DNA from: Symsagittifera roscoffensis
Taxonomy: Eukaryota > Xenacoelomorpha > Acoela > Convolutidae
NCBI RefSeq assembly: GCF_963678635.1
Contig: NC_087062.1
Location: 33,889,651 to 33,953,650, forward strand
DNA length: 64,000 nucleotides
Direction: 5' to 3'
Part shown: piece by piece, positions 26,036 through 37,475 of the stretch
How positions within the stretch are numbered: position 1 is the stretch's first letter
How the letters are laid out: every line of letters starts with the position of its first letter
Notes under the pieces: model-generated
Database searches by the model: none
What the model was told of the DNA's origin: nothing
The model's input: the letters and a program-made list of their open reading frames with translations, nothing else
Program-made: the position numbers and the translations under genes

Positions 26036-26109
26036 GTTTAACACTAGCAGCCCAGTTAAATCGGACAACACGCTTTTGCAAGAGAGATTACATCTCCGTT
26101 TGATTAATT

Positions 26110-27200
26110 TCGTGTAATTTTTTGCAGAATTGGCACATGGTTTTTGGGAAATTGAATTAAGTCTAAAAATGGGTAAAAAAATCAAATTTTTCTTGCCGGA
26201 TTTCAAAATTGGTACACAGCTTGTTCTATCGATTGAACCTTTATTTTCAGATTTGGCACCGTAGTTTTCGAGAAAATGAAAAAATTTCATAACAAACGAA
26301 ATTTTTTAAAGTCAAACATTGCTTTTCTACAACAACAAGGGCGTATCTGCTATGCAAAGAATCCTCTAGCACACGTTTTTTCGATTGAACCGTTTATCTT
26401 ATATTCTGCAGCGTAGTCCAAAAATTTCCAGAAAACGGAACTTAGTAAATTTCGAAACATAGACTGTTCCTGAAATCAACATTGTTTTTCTACAAAAACT
26501 AGGACGTGGCCGCTATGCAGAGAAATTCCTACCGCTTGTTTTTTGGATTGAACCCTGTGTCTCAGATTTGGCAGGGTCGTTTTTGGCAAAAGTCTTGGAA
26601 AAACGAACCGGTCTATATTTCAAAAAAAATTAGGGCATTCCTGCTTTTGCAGTGAGAAAATTCCTAGTCCTTGTTTTCCGATTAAAACTTTTATTTCACA
26701 TTTGCCAGGGTAGTTTTCGAAAATTCAAAAAATTTTCAAGAAAAGTGCAAAGTTTCAAAAATGGTCCAGTTTTCAAGGCAAAATTTTTCGTCAAAAATTA
26801 GGACGACAGCAACCGTGCAGCGAAAATTCACTGTTCTGTTCTTTCGATTAAACCCTTAACCTCAAATTTACCAGGGTAGTTTTCGAGAATTCAAAAAATT
26901 TTCAAGAAAAGAGCAAAGTTTCAAAAATGGTCCATTTTTCAAGGCGAAAACTTCTCGTCAAAAATTAGGGCGACATCAGTCGTGCAACAAAGATTCACTG
27001 TTCTGTTCTTTCAATTAAAACCCTTAACATCAGATTTGGCAAGATAGTTTTCAAATAAAACAATTTTATTAAACTTTCTTAGGGGGAAAAATCTACCAAA
27101 GTTCGGGCGCAGCAACTTATGCGGGGGAGATCCCCAGAACACACTCTTTTGATTGAACATTTAACCTCAGCTTTGTCATGGTGGTTTCCAAGAAAAGGAA
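26110..27200. repeat. Old tandem array, about 140-165 bp period, 7-8 diverged copies
   Basis: The words (C)GATTGAACC..TTxACCTCAGATTTGGCAG and GTAGTTTTCGA recur near 26231, 26393, 26546, 26690, 26846, 27012 and 27151. Between them an AATTAGGxCG...TGCAG...ATTCC segment also repeats. Copies differ heavily, so the array is old. A related array lies at 35780-36480. Confidence 0.75.
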
Positions 27201-27239
27201 AAGAACCCAAAAATAAGGCAAAAATCTCTAGTCACTGAC

Positions 27240-30161
27240 ATTCTCGAATTATAGGGCAGAGATAGTAACTTTCAGTGGGTCTTATGTCTTATTTGAGTCT
27301 TATTTCGAGCGAGTAAAGCGATCGAGTAAGTAATGCTTGTTAGTTTTAGAAGCTTCATTTAATACGTGGCAAAAATAGCTCGTAATTATTAGCCTTCAAT
27401 AAAAAAAATTGAAAAAAAATCATACTATTTTTAAAAAAAAATGAAATTTTTTTGAAACTATGTTCTGATTTATTTGCAGCTTACTTCAGATCGTGCAATT
27501 TTGGTCGGTGTCCAAGGGACCACAAAGAGGCTCCAATAATTTAGCACACTGCTCTCGATGACATTAAAGATGCTAACCAGTGTTTTGTGAGCAACTCCGG
27601 TTTGTACCGAACAGTAATTGAGTTGTGAGGAAATGAGAATGCAATCAAATGTGATCGGTAGGATTTCCGGTTTGATTTGGCGAGTGATATTTTGCCGGCT
27701 AATAAAAAGTAGAGAGTCAAAAAGCACATCTTTATCTTCAGGTAAGCAAAAAAATTGTCAAGAATTGTCAATATGCACCAATTATGTACACAGAGGCAAA
27801 GAGCTTTTAAAGAACTATAAGGTTTTAAAAGTTTTTACGAAACGCATAAAAGCATAAAAAATATTTTTCACTCGAAACTACGCAACATTATTTGACTAGC
27901 CACAAATAACATAAGCCGAAACCGTTTAATCGAAATCAAAACGAAAAAAAAATCACAAATTTTAGAATTTTCAATCATAGTGAAAACTGTTTAAAATCAA
28001 TAAGAAGCCTATGCTTTGGAAAGTAAGTAAAACGCAAGCCAAAAAAATAACTAAGTAACAATAGTAGCAAGTTAAAGCCAAGCTTAAACGGAGATTTGAA
28101 AGCAGAATACGAGGATTAAATGTAGCCTACAGAAAGTCAGAAAAGTGCCAAGAAACCAGAAAACCGATAAAAAAAATTCGAATTTCTGAGAAAAAATGAA
28201 TCACGTTAAAACTTCAAGAACATTTTATGATTTAAAACTCTTTGAGTTTAAAGAAGATTGTATGATTTAAAACTCTTTCAGAGATATTACATGATTAACA
28301 CAAGGTGCGGTCTACGAGCATACAACTTAAATAGCATACTGCTCCAGAAGCATACAAAAAATTTTCAATTGCTCAAACGTGTCGCCTACGTGTTGCGAGG
28401 TTACCGACAGAGGGTAGGACTCATTAGGAAATATAGTGCCAGTTATCGCCGTAAAGCGCGACGCTTGTGTAGCCCGCCAACAGCGACCTTGAATCAACAA
28501 TCGTATTGGTAGTCTCTAAGTGTTAAATTACTTGCGTTCAAAGTTTCAGCCTTTTTTTCTGAACCAATCAGATTCATTTGTATGTTGTTGGCCCGGTATG
28601 AACTTTGTAACCGTTTAACAATCGGTTAAGCATAATAACAAGCCTTTTAGAGAAAAATTGGGTAGTCTAAAAATTACAAACCACTTTTGAAACCAAAATA
28701 AAATAACAGGCTTTTTTGGTCCATTTGCATTTTCGTAAAGAGAGCTCGTTATTTGCCCCTCTCTTCGCGCCATTTTCACTTTTGCTCGCAAAAATTTTAT
28801 ATTTCGCCTGAAAAAAAAAGATATATCAGGCAGATGGAAAAATGTAAATAGAATGATTGATTTTTTCCAAACATTTATCACAAAGAATTGATTATATAAG
28901 CATATAGCTCTTTCAATTTTAAAAAAATCTTTTATAACTGGCCTTTTTGACCTGGATCAATAGATAGTGATTTGCTTTTTTTATTCCAATGGGAAATCTT
29001 AAAACTTTAATCCACTTAGATTAATTCTATTTAAAATTGATTTGAAAACCCGATCGGTTTTTCCCATGCAATTTGTACTGGTTCCAATGTAAAGAGTAAC
29101 TCAGCTTGATTTGCTAAATGTTTTTCAGGTTACTTAAAAAGAACTCGAAAGTCAAGCTGCGGATTAAATTCCAGCTTGAACAACTTGAAACTTTTTTTCC
29201 TAACAATAAAAATCACAAGACCTAACAAAATTGTGGGTCCCTAACGGTCCATTCATTGACACTTAATGACGCTAATGACACTTCTAAACCTGAACTGATT
29301 GAAGAGAAATTTTTTATCACATTAACGGAACTAAGACAGAAATAAGGTACTGTTTTTATCTTATACAAATTAGGGCGAATTAGGAAATTGATTTGACTAA
29401 CAAGGCAAACCAGTATACTGGAAGCAACATGGAATCTACAAAATACAACGGGAGACTTGAGACAAAAGGAACTACCGGAAATGATGTTTACGAGACCTGA
29501 CAGGAAAAAAACGACACCATTAATTGGCAACGCCTATCAGCCATGAAAACTGGAATTAAAACAGACCTAAATTTCGAATGTAATTAGCATCTATTTCCTA
29601 CTTTTTGAATGAAAAGTAGTCTCAAATTCACCCACTTTTTAAATTATACACTAAAATTTTTGTATTCTCAAGTGCGATGCCCAAATTTAGATACCCTCCT
29701 AAATTGCAGCCCTCTCAGATGTGATAAAAATTTTTAAAATGAAACAAAAGCAACTGGCCAAAAGTTGAACTAATGTTAATGAGTTGAACTAATGAGTTAT
29801 TATACCATATATATTGCAATCTGCAATCTACGCCTTTTTGAGTTTACCCTATGATTATTTTGAGCCCTATGCAGTTATACTTCGTCAACCACTAATTCAA
29901 AATTTATGAAACCTAAAAATCCCCCTGTTTTTTGAAATGTTTTAACATTGAAATTCAGAAAAGAAAACAACAACTTCGTGGCCAAAATGAATAGAAAAAA
30001 AAACAAATTTGATAAACTTCAAATCAAAATGAACAATTGATCGATGATCTTTGAAGTTAATCGTAAGCAATTACAAGGAATTTATTTTCAGAACATTCAA
30101 TGCTAGACGAAGATAAACTGTGTTTCCCAGCTTATAAGATTATATCGATGATGCATCTTAC
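27240..30161. other. Intron sequence without recognisable gene
   Basis: This is AT-rich intron of the sorting nexin gene. A somewhat GC-richer pocket at about 28290-28510 has a short plus-strand open frame, but no recognisable domain or splice signals. A TTCATTGACACTTAAT word near 29250 recurs at 39441, marking another dispersed repeat. I see no RNA gene. Confidence 0.45.
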
Positions 30162-30201
30162 CCGTAACTTTTCGAAGATTTCGGCAAGCATCTGATGAAA
30201 C
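30162..30201 (-). CDS. SNX5/SNX6: SNX5/6-like 40-nt microexon of the BAR domain
   Basis: The exon is bounded by the acceptor TTTCAG before 30201 and the donor GTAAGA after 30162. One base completes a Lys codon begun by the previous exon (AA|G); the remaining 13 codons read FHQMLAEIFEKLR. This fills exactly the segment missing between the exon ending ...GPEIN and the exon beginning KLEARV, and matches the hydrophobic pattern of SNX5/6 there. Both phases agree. It sits at the edge of the 22.9-kb intron that holds the satellite, so its inclusion in mRNA may be delicate. Confidence 0.85.
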
Positions 30202-33201
30202 CTGAAACAGAAACAGATTATAACTGAAAAATCTCTGTTATGATATCAGAAAACTATGTTGATACCAAGAATCTAACATCTAATTCGTGTAAACTGATAG
30301 ACGCTAATTTTACAGCCAGGTTTCAAACAGCTTAAGAAAAGAAAGCAATATTTTTTAGCAAAGGCGAAGTTGTACTTCGCAAACAAGCGATAGAATGGCG
30401 CAGAAAAAAAAGCAAAAATGAAGCTTTAAATCAACCGCTGAAACTATTGGACTCAACCCAAATATCTAGACCAAGAGTCACTGACTTGAGCCACAGCCAA
30501 CAGACAGTAGGAAAAGAGTCAATGAACGCAAGTAAAGAGAAAAAAATAATGATTTATTATTTGAAATCTCAATTATCGAAAATTAAGAGAAAAATAGATG
30601 CCCCTCAAAGCACTTTGAATTTCCAGAACATTTGATTATAGAAAATTTTTTGATAAAACTAAACCAACTTGAGAAAACTGGATCAATTCCGTTTTCGAAG
30701 TTGGAGTCGATCACGTTTTTCGTGACCTGTTCGATAGTGGGGTTTGACTTCCTTTTAACAAAAGAAATAGATTGATCTTTAAAATAAATGAAAAGCCGAA
30801 GCGCGAAAAAACAAATATGAGCCAGAACAATTCCTGAAAAAAAATGAAAAAAATATCACGACCTATATAATAGTCTTCACTACGTCCTAACTCTTCGTCG
30901 ACTCCTAAACATACAGGGAAAACGAAACTTCCCACATTTTCTAAAAACATATCTAAAAAGAAACAATACCACAAAACATTTATCTAAAAAGAAGCAATGT
31001 CATATATGACACACAAATATATATCCAAAGAGAAACAAAAAAAAACTGGCTATGCGAAACAATTGTTACAGACTTCATAATTTCCATTCACTAAGTTTTA
31101 CTGGAGAAGCCACGACCCATTCACTAACACGCGTATAGTCCAAAAATGATCATTAAAAGAATAGCTTTTTTATCAAACGTTTGTATTCAGAATTTTAAAA
31201 ATAGGAAAATAAAAACTTAACTCATTGATTTGGTTATGATAACGCGCTAAATTAGTCCCAGTAAAAAAATTCCAAAAAAAAAGAAAACTGTCAAACACTC
31301 AATTGAAAATCAATTACTTGCAAAATTAAGAGTATTGAAAATGGCATTCAAAAACAGAAAGCAGCAAAAACTTTCTTGCTGTGGAAATCCAGCAGAAAAA
31401 ATAGGCAGACAAAGTAAATCAAACACTTGATTTTTTCAAAACTTAAATTTTTCTTTTTGCAAAACCGATAAAGTCCCAAGCATGTAGATTACCTGTATAC
31501 CAAATCCGCATTACAGCCACAAAAACTTGCATTGAATGTAAGCAAAGAAGCAATATAAACATTAAAAAAAACATACAAAGTTGAGAAAAATGTTTAAAAA
31601 ACTAGGCCAACCAAAATTTAAATTTTCGTATGTCTCGATAGAAGTTCAATCTAGGCGTCCATATTTGGGCAGACACAATTTGAGTAAAAAAAAGATGTTT
31701 TAAGAAATCTCAAAAGTTTTAATTCCCTCCAAAACTACAACGAACAACACTTGCACTTTCAACTAGAATGACAATTGCTTTCAGCACAAGTAAAATCCGT
31801 CATGTGGCAATTCAATCGACAATCTTTTAACAGACAGAAGTTGAGCCGGAAAACTTATTTTTAAAAGTTTTAGAAGTTTTCAGCTGCTCCTAAAACTACA
31901 ATGAACAATTTTTGCACTTGCAACTAAAGTTGCCTGCATCACAAGCAAAATTTGCAACGAGGAAACTAAGCCTACAAAACTTAAGCAGAAAACTGAAAGT
32001 TTTACACTGAAAAAAAAACAAGTCCGGTCGTGACTCAAACCTCGAAATTGTTAAGGTTCAACAATAAAGCAAGTTGGAAATTTGTGAGAAAAATAGTTTT
32101 CGGGGAAAAGTCTAGTTCCCGATTACAAGACACTTGCTCTCGCAAGTTTAATGGTTTACAGATTCTGTTAAGGGAGACTTTAACCTGAAAAGAGTCGGCA
32201 GACAATTGGAAAATGTCAATAAACTCAAGAAAACAAAAACTACGAAACTTTTTGAAGCATTTCCAACGAAAAAATATATGGCCTCAAAGTTTCAAGAATC
32301 TTTTTTGATTGACACGTTTTTTATAATACCAACCCGATTTGAGACAATTGGATCAATAGGTTAGTCTTTTTCCACTGGAAAATCTGTAATTTTAAATCGA
32401 TACTTTCGAAACAAAATCATTCACGTTTTACGACATTTGCACTCGGGTTATCGGAGAGAGTAATTAGTCTTCCATTTAATAAATTATTATGAATTGAACT
32501 TATACGGGTATTTCCAAAGAAAATACAACTTTATAAAGCTTTTTCGAATTTCACCAAAAATTTTTATGGCCAACACTAATTTGCACTAAAAAAAGCAGTC
32601 AAAGCTGAAATCGCTATAAAAAAATTTCCTTTAAAAAATAAGCGAAAACCCACGCGACCCAAAAAGTGCAAATTCCTTTCATTCAGTAGCACCATTAAAA
32701 TTACGCTTGTCAAACTAAGATTAAGACACATTTCCAATTAATAGAGAAAAGAAAGAGCAAATATATTGAAAAAAAAAACTTGCCTTTTGCCTCTAGAAGA
32801 AATACCAATATCATGATTCGATGCTAAGATTTGAAAAACTTGAAAGCAATCTGATACCCCTCTAAAAAATTTTAAATAATGTTCCAAATAGAACAAGGGA
32901 TGCAATACTTGCATTTTGGCAATCCTTGCAATAAATACTCTCATTTTTTTTATTGACTGAGGTGCAGTTTTTTATACAAGGAGAAAATTTCTATAGAGTC
33001 GAGGTAGCAGATAACGTTACCACTTTTTGTCTACCATTGTTATCGAACTGTTTTTGAATTAAGGTTGTTTCCCCAACTAATTAAACTTTGAGCACGCCTG
33101 GAGTGTTTGATTGAAAAATCCGCGGAAAACTTGCTTCCATTATAACAACTTTTTGCGATAAACATGCGTTCAACATTAGAACAGACTAGACAGAGGCGTA
33201 C
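30202..33201. other. Intron of about 3.0 kb with composite dispersed repeats
   Basis: It holds a hairpin-module copy at about 30352-30400 (AAAGGCGAAGTTGTACTTCGC) and the CTCAATTATCGAAAA...CACTTTGAATTTC module at 30545-30640. Two copies of the 165-bp repeat lie at about 31740-32000, a B-box-like segment at about 32025-32065 (minus), and the AAAAGTCTAGTTCCCGATTAC segment at 32107-32127. No gene was found besides the flanking exons. Confidence 0.6.
31740..32180. repeat. Composite dispersed repeat, second copy of the arrangement at 2268-2800
   Basis: Two tandem copies start near 31743 and 31902. They share ACAACACTTGCACTT, CAGCACAAGxAAAATCxGTxATGTGGC and AGCCGACAAxxTT, with differences. Next comes a minus-strand B-box-like GGTTTGAGTCACGACCGGAC, then AAAAGTCTAGTTCCCGATTAC. 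The same order of modules at two loci 29 kb apart shows one element about 0.5 kb or longer. Confidence 0.6.
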
Positions 33202-33383
33202 TTATTTATTTCGGGTCCCTCCATAGTTGCGAGATCTCCGAATACGACGGCTATTTTGAGCAGGTAATTGGAGACTCTTTTCATGGCGCACACTACCAGC
33301 TCAGAATGTCTGGCCGCAATAGTCACTCTCCTACTGTACTCCACCAGACTAGTCTTCTGTTCCTCGTAAAACGGGTCCACGTC
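33202..33383 (-). CDS. SNX5/SNX6: SNX5/6-like exon: start of the BAR domain
   Basis: The exon runs 182 nt from the acceptor GGTTTAG before 33383 (phase 0) to the donor GTACGC after 33202 (phase 2). The peptide starts DVDPFYEEQKTSLVEYSRRV and ends ...DLATMEGPEIN plus two bases of a Lys codon. The DVDxFFExE...L.EY..R start of the BAR helix is typical of SNX5/6. The donor is weak (GTACGC). A stop codon follows soon after if it is not spliced, so splicing here is required. The upstream partner exon ends with the GC donor at 38904-38903. Confidence 0.88.
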
Positions 33384-33679
33384 CTAAACCCACATGAAAT
33401 AGTGATCTACCCACACAAATGATCAACGCAATCAACGGTAGTGCCCACGACAACTAAAGACAGCTCACATTTAACGTGAGCAACAACTCGCAAAGTTCAA
33501 TAATTGATTTAAAACGCTTAATTTGCGACTAGTGAATGCTTAGGTTGCTTCGCTCCGCTACTCTTGTGCTTGATACGAGTGGTATAATGCGCGTGAATTA
33601 GTTATACCTCTAGCCTAGAAGGTTTTCATTTGTAGGTAAAGGGTTTTGTACAACTGGTTACCAATTTTGCTAAATGAGT

Positions 33680-33760
33680 GGAGCGGTGGTGAAGTCGTAA
33701 CAACTCCGCCTCTCAATCGAAAGGTAGAATGTTCGAGGCCTCCCATGATCCGTGATCGTT
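33680..33760 (+). repeat. tRNA-like element on the plus strand
   Basis: GGTGGTGAAGTCGTAACAAC is A-box-like. About 35 nt later AGAATGTTCGAGGCCTCCC contains a B-box-like TTCGAGGCC. This is the only tRNA-like segment I noticed in plus orientation. It is not an intact tRNA. Confidence 0.45.
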
Positions 33761-34319
33761 GCTTGAGGGTGAGTCAACACTGCTGTTTTTTTGGCCGGGA
33801 AACAAAGCCAAAAATGCATACAGACCTTAACCAGGGGCACAACAGCTGTTCTTTTTGGATCAATAGTCGTAACCTAATCTAAGGAGGAATTTTCTGCCAT
33901 TTCTGTAGTTCTAGCAAAAAAAGCTAGATCTACCAACATTTTTATAAATTTGTCTCGATTTGCCTTGAATCAAGTTAATTTTAGGAAAAACATGCAGAGT
34001 TAGACAAGTAGATGTTCAACTAGCATCGGAACAAAACTTACTAAGCGGTAAGTAAGAAAAAGCCAACGATTCTTAAGCAGACACCCATTGAGCCAAAAAA
34101 ATACTTCTAAGAAACTATTGACGCCTCCGTCAAAAGACACACGCATAAAAATCTTGCTTCGCTCATCAAACGATGCATTATGAGGCCGAATATGCAATGA
34201 GATTATACCCAAAACGGAATCAGTAAATTTAATGCCAACAAAAAACAAACTTCGCTGTTCAAAATGCAGACACGCTCAAAATAAGTCTGTTTGTTTGTTA
34301 GCGAGCACAGATTAGAGAC

Positions 34320-34640
34320 AAAAACTCAATGAGTGTTTTGATGAAAGAAGTCTATATTACGATTTGAGAACTTTGTAAAAGACATTTTTTATAGAAAAAC
34401 GCAAAATTTCCGCAAAAAACTCCGAAGGGAACTAAGCCAACAAAGTTCGGCCGGACTCGGACTCCAAGAATTTGTCGGCTCAAGCATGAGGTCACTTTCT
34501 ACGCCAGATGAGCTGAATGGTTGAACTTATTATAAAGCAAATTAAAACCCGAGTAAAAAATCACGAGCGAAATCTGTTAACTTTCACTGTTCTTAATGAG
34601 GGAAAAGTCTAGTGCCCAATTGCAATAGTCATGCTTTTCA
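34320..34640. repeat. Composite dispersed repeat copy with tRNA-like segment
   Basis: AAGTCTATATTACGATTTGA at 34348 is followed by a minus-strand tRNA-like segment (about 34445-34520, B box GGAGTCCGAGTCCGG), then AAAAGTCTAGTGCCCAATTGC at 34600. The module order resembles the copies at 2585 and 37215. Confidence 0.5.
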
Positions 34641-35779
34641 CATGGGTACAGACTAAAACTAATGATTGAATCTCCATTTTAATTTTGTTTAAAAATTCAA
34701 ACAGGTTTTTCTCGACAATGCGAAAATTGATTGAATTTTCATTAACGTTAATTAAATCACGAATCATTTCACGCTTTCTGACAATTCATTGAGGTACCGG
34801 ACTTTGGTTGGAAAAAAGTATAAAAAATCACCCGGACGCAAACTTCATTTCAATTTCATAGTAGGAACAATCTACACAGACAAACGCCTCCCTTGTCGCA
34901 ACAGCACTTATTTAAAGAGTGCACGGCGGTTAAGAAGAGATATCATTGCAAGCTAACAGACAGTAAATGAAAAAAATCCACAAAGTCGAAAGAAAATGAA
35001 AAAATTACAGAAAAAAAAACAAATATTTCAAAATCTTGTCAATATTGATGTTCAAGTTGAAAAAAAAATCTTATTTTTTGCCCAGATAAACAATCATAGG
35101 CATTAAATAAGTATTCAGAATCATTTATCGACGGGCAAACGAACCAACAACAGTTGGGCAAACAAAATTGTTGTCTTCGAAATTTTTAGAAGTTAACGCT
35201 CCCCCATCCTGAAATCCAAAAATCATATTTTTTTTACTTCAAACGACGCAATTTTAGTCGTTCACAGGCGTAACCGTTGCCTCAAAAATGCCGCAAAATC
35301 TAAGAAACTTGAAATAATTTTAAGCCAAAATATTAACCGAGGCGAAGTTGCGTTTGGAAAAAAAAACAATTGAGAAAACGGCACAAAATAAGCTGTAAAC
35401 ATGGAATAAGAAAAAAAATTACACAGAGGCGAAGCGAGCTTCGCACCACTTGCGATACAACACAAACATTAAAAAACATAAGTCGACAAAAATTAAATGT
35501 TGAAAAAACTAGTGAGCCAAAAATTTCGTATGTCGATAAAAAAGATCAGGCCCAGCTAAAGATGGAGGAGGTACGTGTTTGATATTGCATAAATTTGCTA
35601 TCCTGGCGCGGCACGAAAAAAAATGATTGCAAAAATTGGACTTTGTCCAAAACCTTTGGTGTTTCTCTTAAAATAAATGAGAAGAGTAAAATTTTTTTGT
35701 GATAATTAATTTTCACAAGGAGATAATACTTCTCTTAGAAAAATTAAGGAGCCGCCGCTTCTGCAGGAAACATTATCGC

Positions 35780-36480
35780 AAACGGTTCTTTCAGTTGAAC
35801 TTTTCAGCTAAGATTTGATAGTGCGAATTTAAAAAAAATCAAGTTTCTAAAAAACGGTCAAAAAATCTAAAAACCGGTCAAAGGATTTCGAAAATCCACG
35901 ACATTTTTCTGTAGAGTAGGTTGAGGCCACTTAAGCAGAGAAGATTCTCAAAACCGTGTTTCTCGATTGAACACAACCTGAGAATTGGCAGGAAGTTTTC
36001 GCGTAAAACCAAAAGTTTGCAAACAACTGTTAAAATTTCAATTTTCGACTTGTTTGAAGGCCATAACCTTTTTCTTAAACAAACTGGGCAAAGCCAGTTA
36101 GAAAAGTACGCTTGCTTTCAACAACCTTTTGTTTTGATTAAAGCTATGATAGCAGGTTTGGCAGGTCAACTTATCAAAAACTTAACAATTCTGGTATCAT
36201 AGCTTTTTGCGTAAAAAAATAAGGCGTATCCGCTGATGCAGAAGGGATTCAAGCCACCTGTAATTTCGATTGAACTCAAAATCTCAGATTTTGGAGTTTA
36301 ATTCTAAAGAAATGTCAATAACTTTTACAAAAAACGGCCAAAAACTAAAATTTTGACTTTTCTGATGGCCATATCTTTATTTGTAAATAATGGGCGTAGC
36401 TGCTTATTCAGGGAGCTTTTCGAAACCTCTCTAATCATTGAAACTGAAAACTTAGATTTGAGAGTGGTATGTTTTGAAAA
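35780..36480. repeat. Old tandem array related to 26.1-27.2 kb, about 5 copies
   Basis: (C)xxTTGAAC or TTGATTAAAG words recur at about 35793, 35964, 36135, 36268 and 36436. Each is followed by a GATTTGxxAG-like word and a TTTTCG or AAAAACGGxCAAAA segment. The spacing and words match the array at 26.1-27.2 kb, so both descend from the same unit. Confidence 0.65.
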
Positions 36481-37214
36481 AACGAAAAAAAAAAATCAAA
36501 AACATGGGTCAAATATTCCCACAAGAGATTTTTTCGAAGGCTGTAGACAGAGGGGTCAAGTAAAAAAAAGACTCTGAGGGAATATACAGGCACACACGTG
36601 AAGAGGCGGTCTTTTAATTGATGCACGTTTTTGATAATTAGAAGAATCTGAGAAAAACTAAAATTCTTTCAATGAATTTGGAAATAATTTTCCACAAAAA
36701 ACCGATTGTTACACATACAACCAACATGAAAAGTTCGGAGGGGAGTGCTCAAGTTGGGTTTCCCCTGAAACGATCCAAAATAAAGTCATTAAGCCGATAA
36801 AAAAAGGCAAAAACATTTGGGCTGAAGAATTTTTTTCTAAGCGAAACAAAAACAAACAAAGAAAAACGAAGTCAAGGTAAGTAAATTACAAATTGTAGGA
36901 GCAAATCAAACACTAAAAGCAACATGAACGAGAAATGCGGGCAGCAAAAAACGATTTCAAGGTGTGACAACTATAAGTATTAACCAAAATCTCTTAGGCA
37001 GAAAATTTTTTCAAGCGAAAGAAAAAATTAAAAAAGGAAAAATATAGGAGTCAAAGTTAGAAAAATTAAAAATTGCAGAAGAAAATGAAAACAAAAGAAG
37101 CATCTAAATTGAAAACTGCATACAGCAAAAAAATTAAATAAGCCTTAAAAACATAAGCAGACAATAAAAAGCCGTCAATTTTTTTTTTTGAAACGGAGAA
37201 TATTCCCGTTTACA

Positions 37215-37390
37215 AAAAAAATAGATCCTGGTCAATTTCAAACCCAGGACCTTTGCCATCCCAGGCATATTCGTTACCTCCAGGCTAAGTTTGCCGGGAG
37301 CGCGTAGAAGTTTGAATTCTTTATGAACTAATATACAAGTGATTCTGTTAAACAAGCTGTTAACCCGAAAAAGTCTATATTCAAGTCAAA
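37215..37390 (-). repeat. tRNA-like SINE head plus composite repeat
   Basis: On the minus strand this carries ACTTAGCCTGGAGGTAACG (A-box-like) and CCTGGGTTTGAAATTG (degenerate B box). It is a sister of 4587-4690, with shared words such as AACGAATA and GGCAAAGGTC. On the plus side GTGATTCTGTTAAACAAGC, TGTTAACCC and AAAGTCTATATT follow, as in other copies. Confidence 0.6.
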
Positions 37391-37399
37391 TAAGAACTA

Positions 37400-37475
37400 T
37401 CTGTGGAGATTCGAATTTACGACCGGGAGATTTGGAGTCGCGCGTCCTCTCATCTGCACCACGAGCCCTTGAAAA
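37400..37475 (-). repeat. tRNA-like element of a different family
   Basis: The minus strand reads GGGCTCGTGGTGCAGATGAG, a good A-box region, then CGCGCGACTCCAAATCTC and a B-box-like AAATTCGAATCTCC. The first half looks clearly tRNA-like; the second half does not pair well. I take it as a decayed tRNA gene or tRNA-derived SINE. Confidence 0.5.

Larger units (their letters stand above)
23091..26100. other. Intron sequence: diverged composite dispersed repeats
   Basis: This is part of the 22.9-kb intron. It contains hairpin-module copies at 23455-23490 (GAGGCAAAGCTGTGCTTCGG) and 25433-25495 (GAGGCAAAGCAGAGCATCGC, then CAGCTAGCTAACAGG). A downstream module reads TCTCAACTTTCGAG...CTTTGAATTTC and GAGAAAACTGGATCA (23570-23690), and recurs at 30545-30690 and 32330-32350. 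The GTTAAACTAGTTGTTAACCC/AAAGTCTATC segment is at 24488-24522. No exon was recognised. Confidence 0.6.

Noticed and set aside
37400-37475. Functional tRNA gene
   Set aside because: The A-box half looks good, but the acceptor and T stems do not pair.
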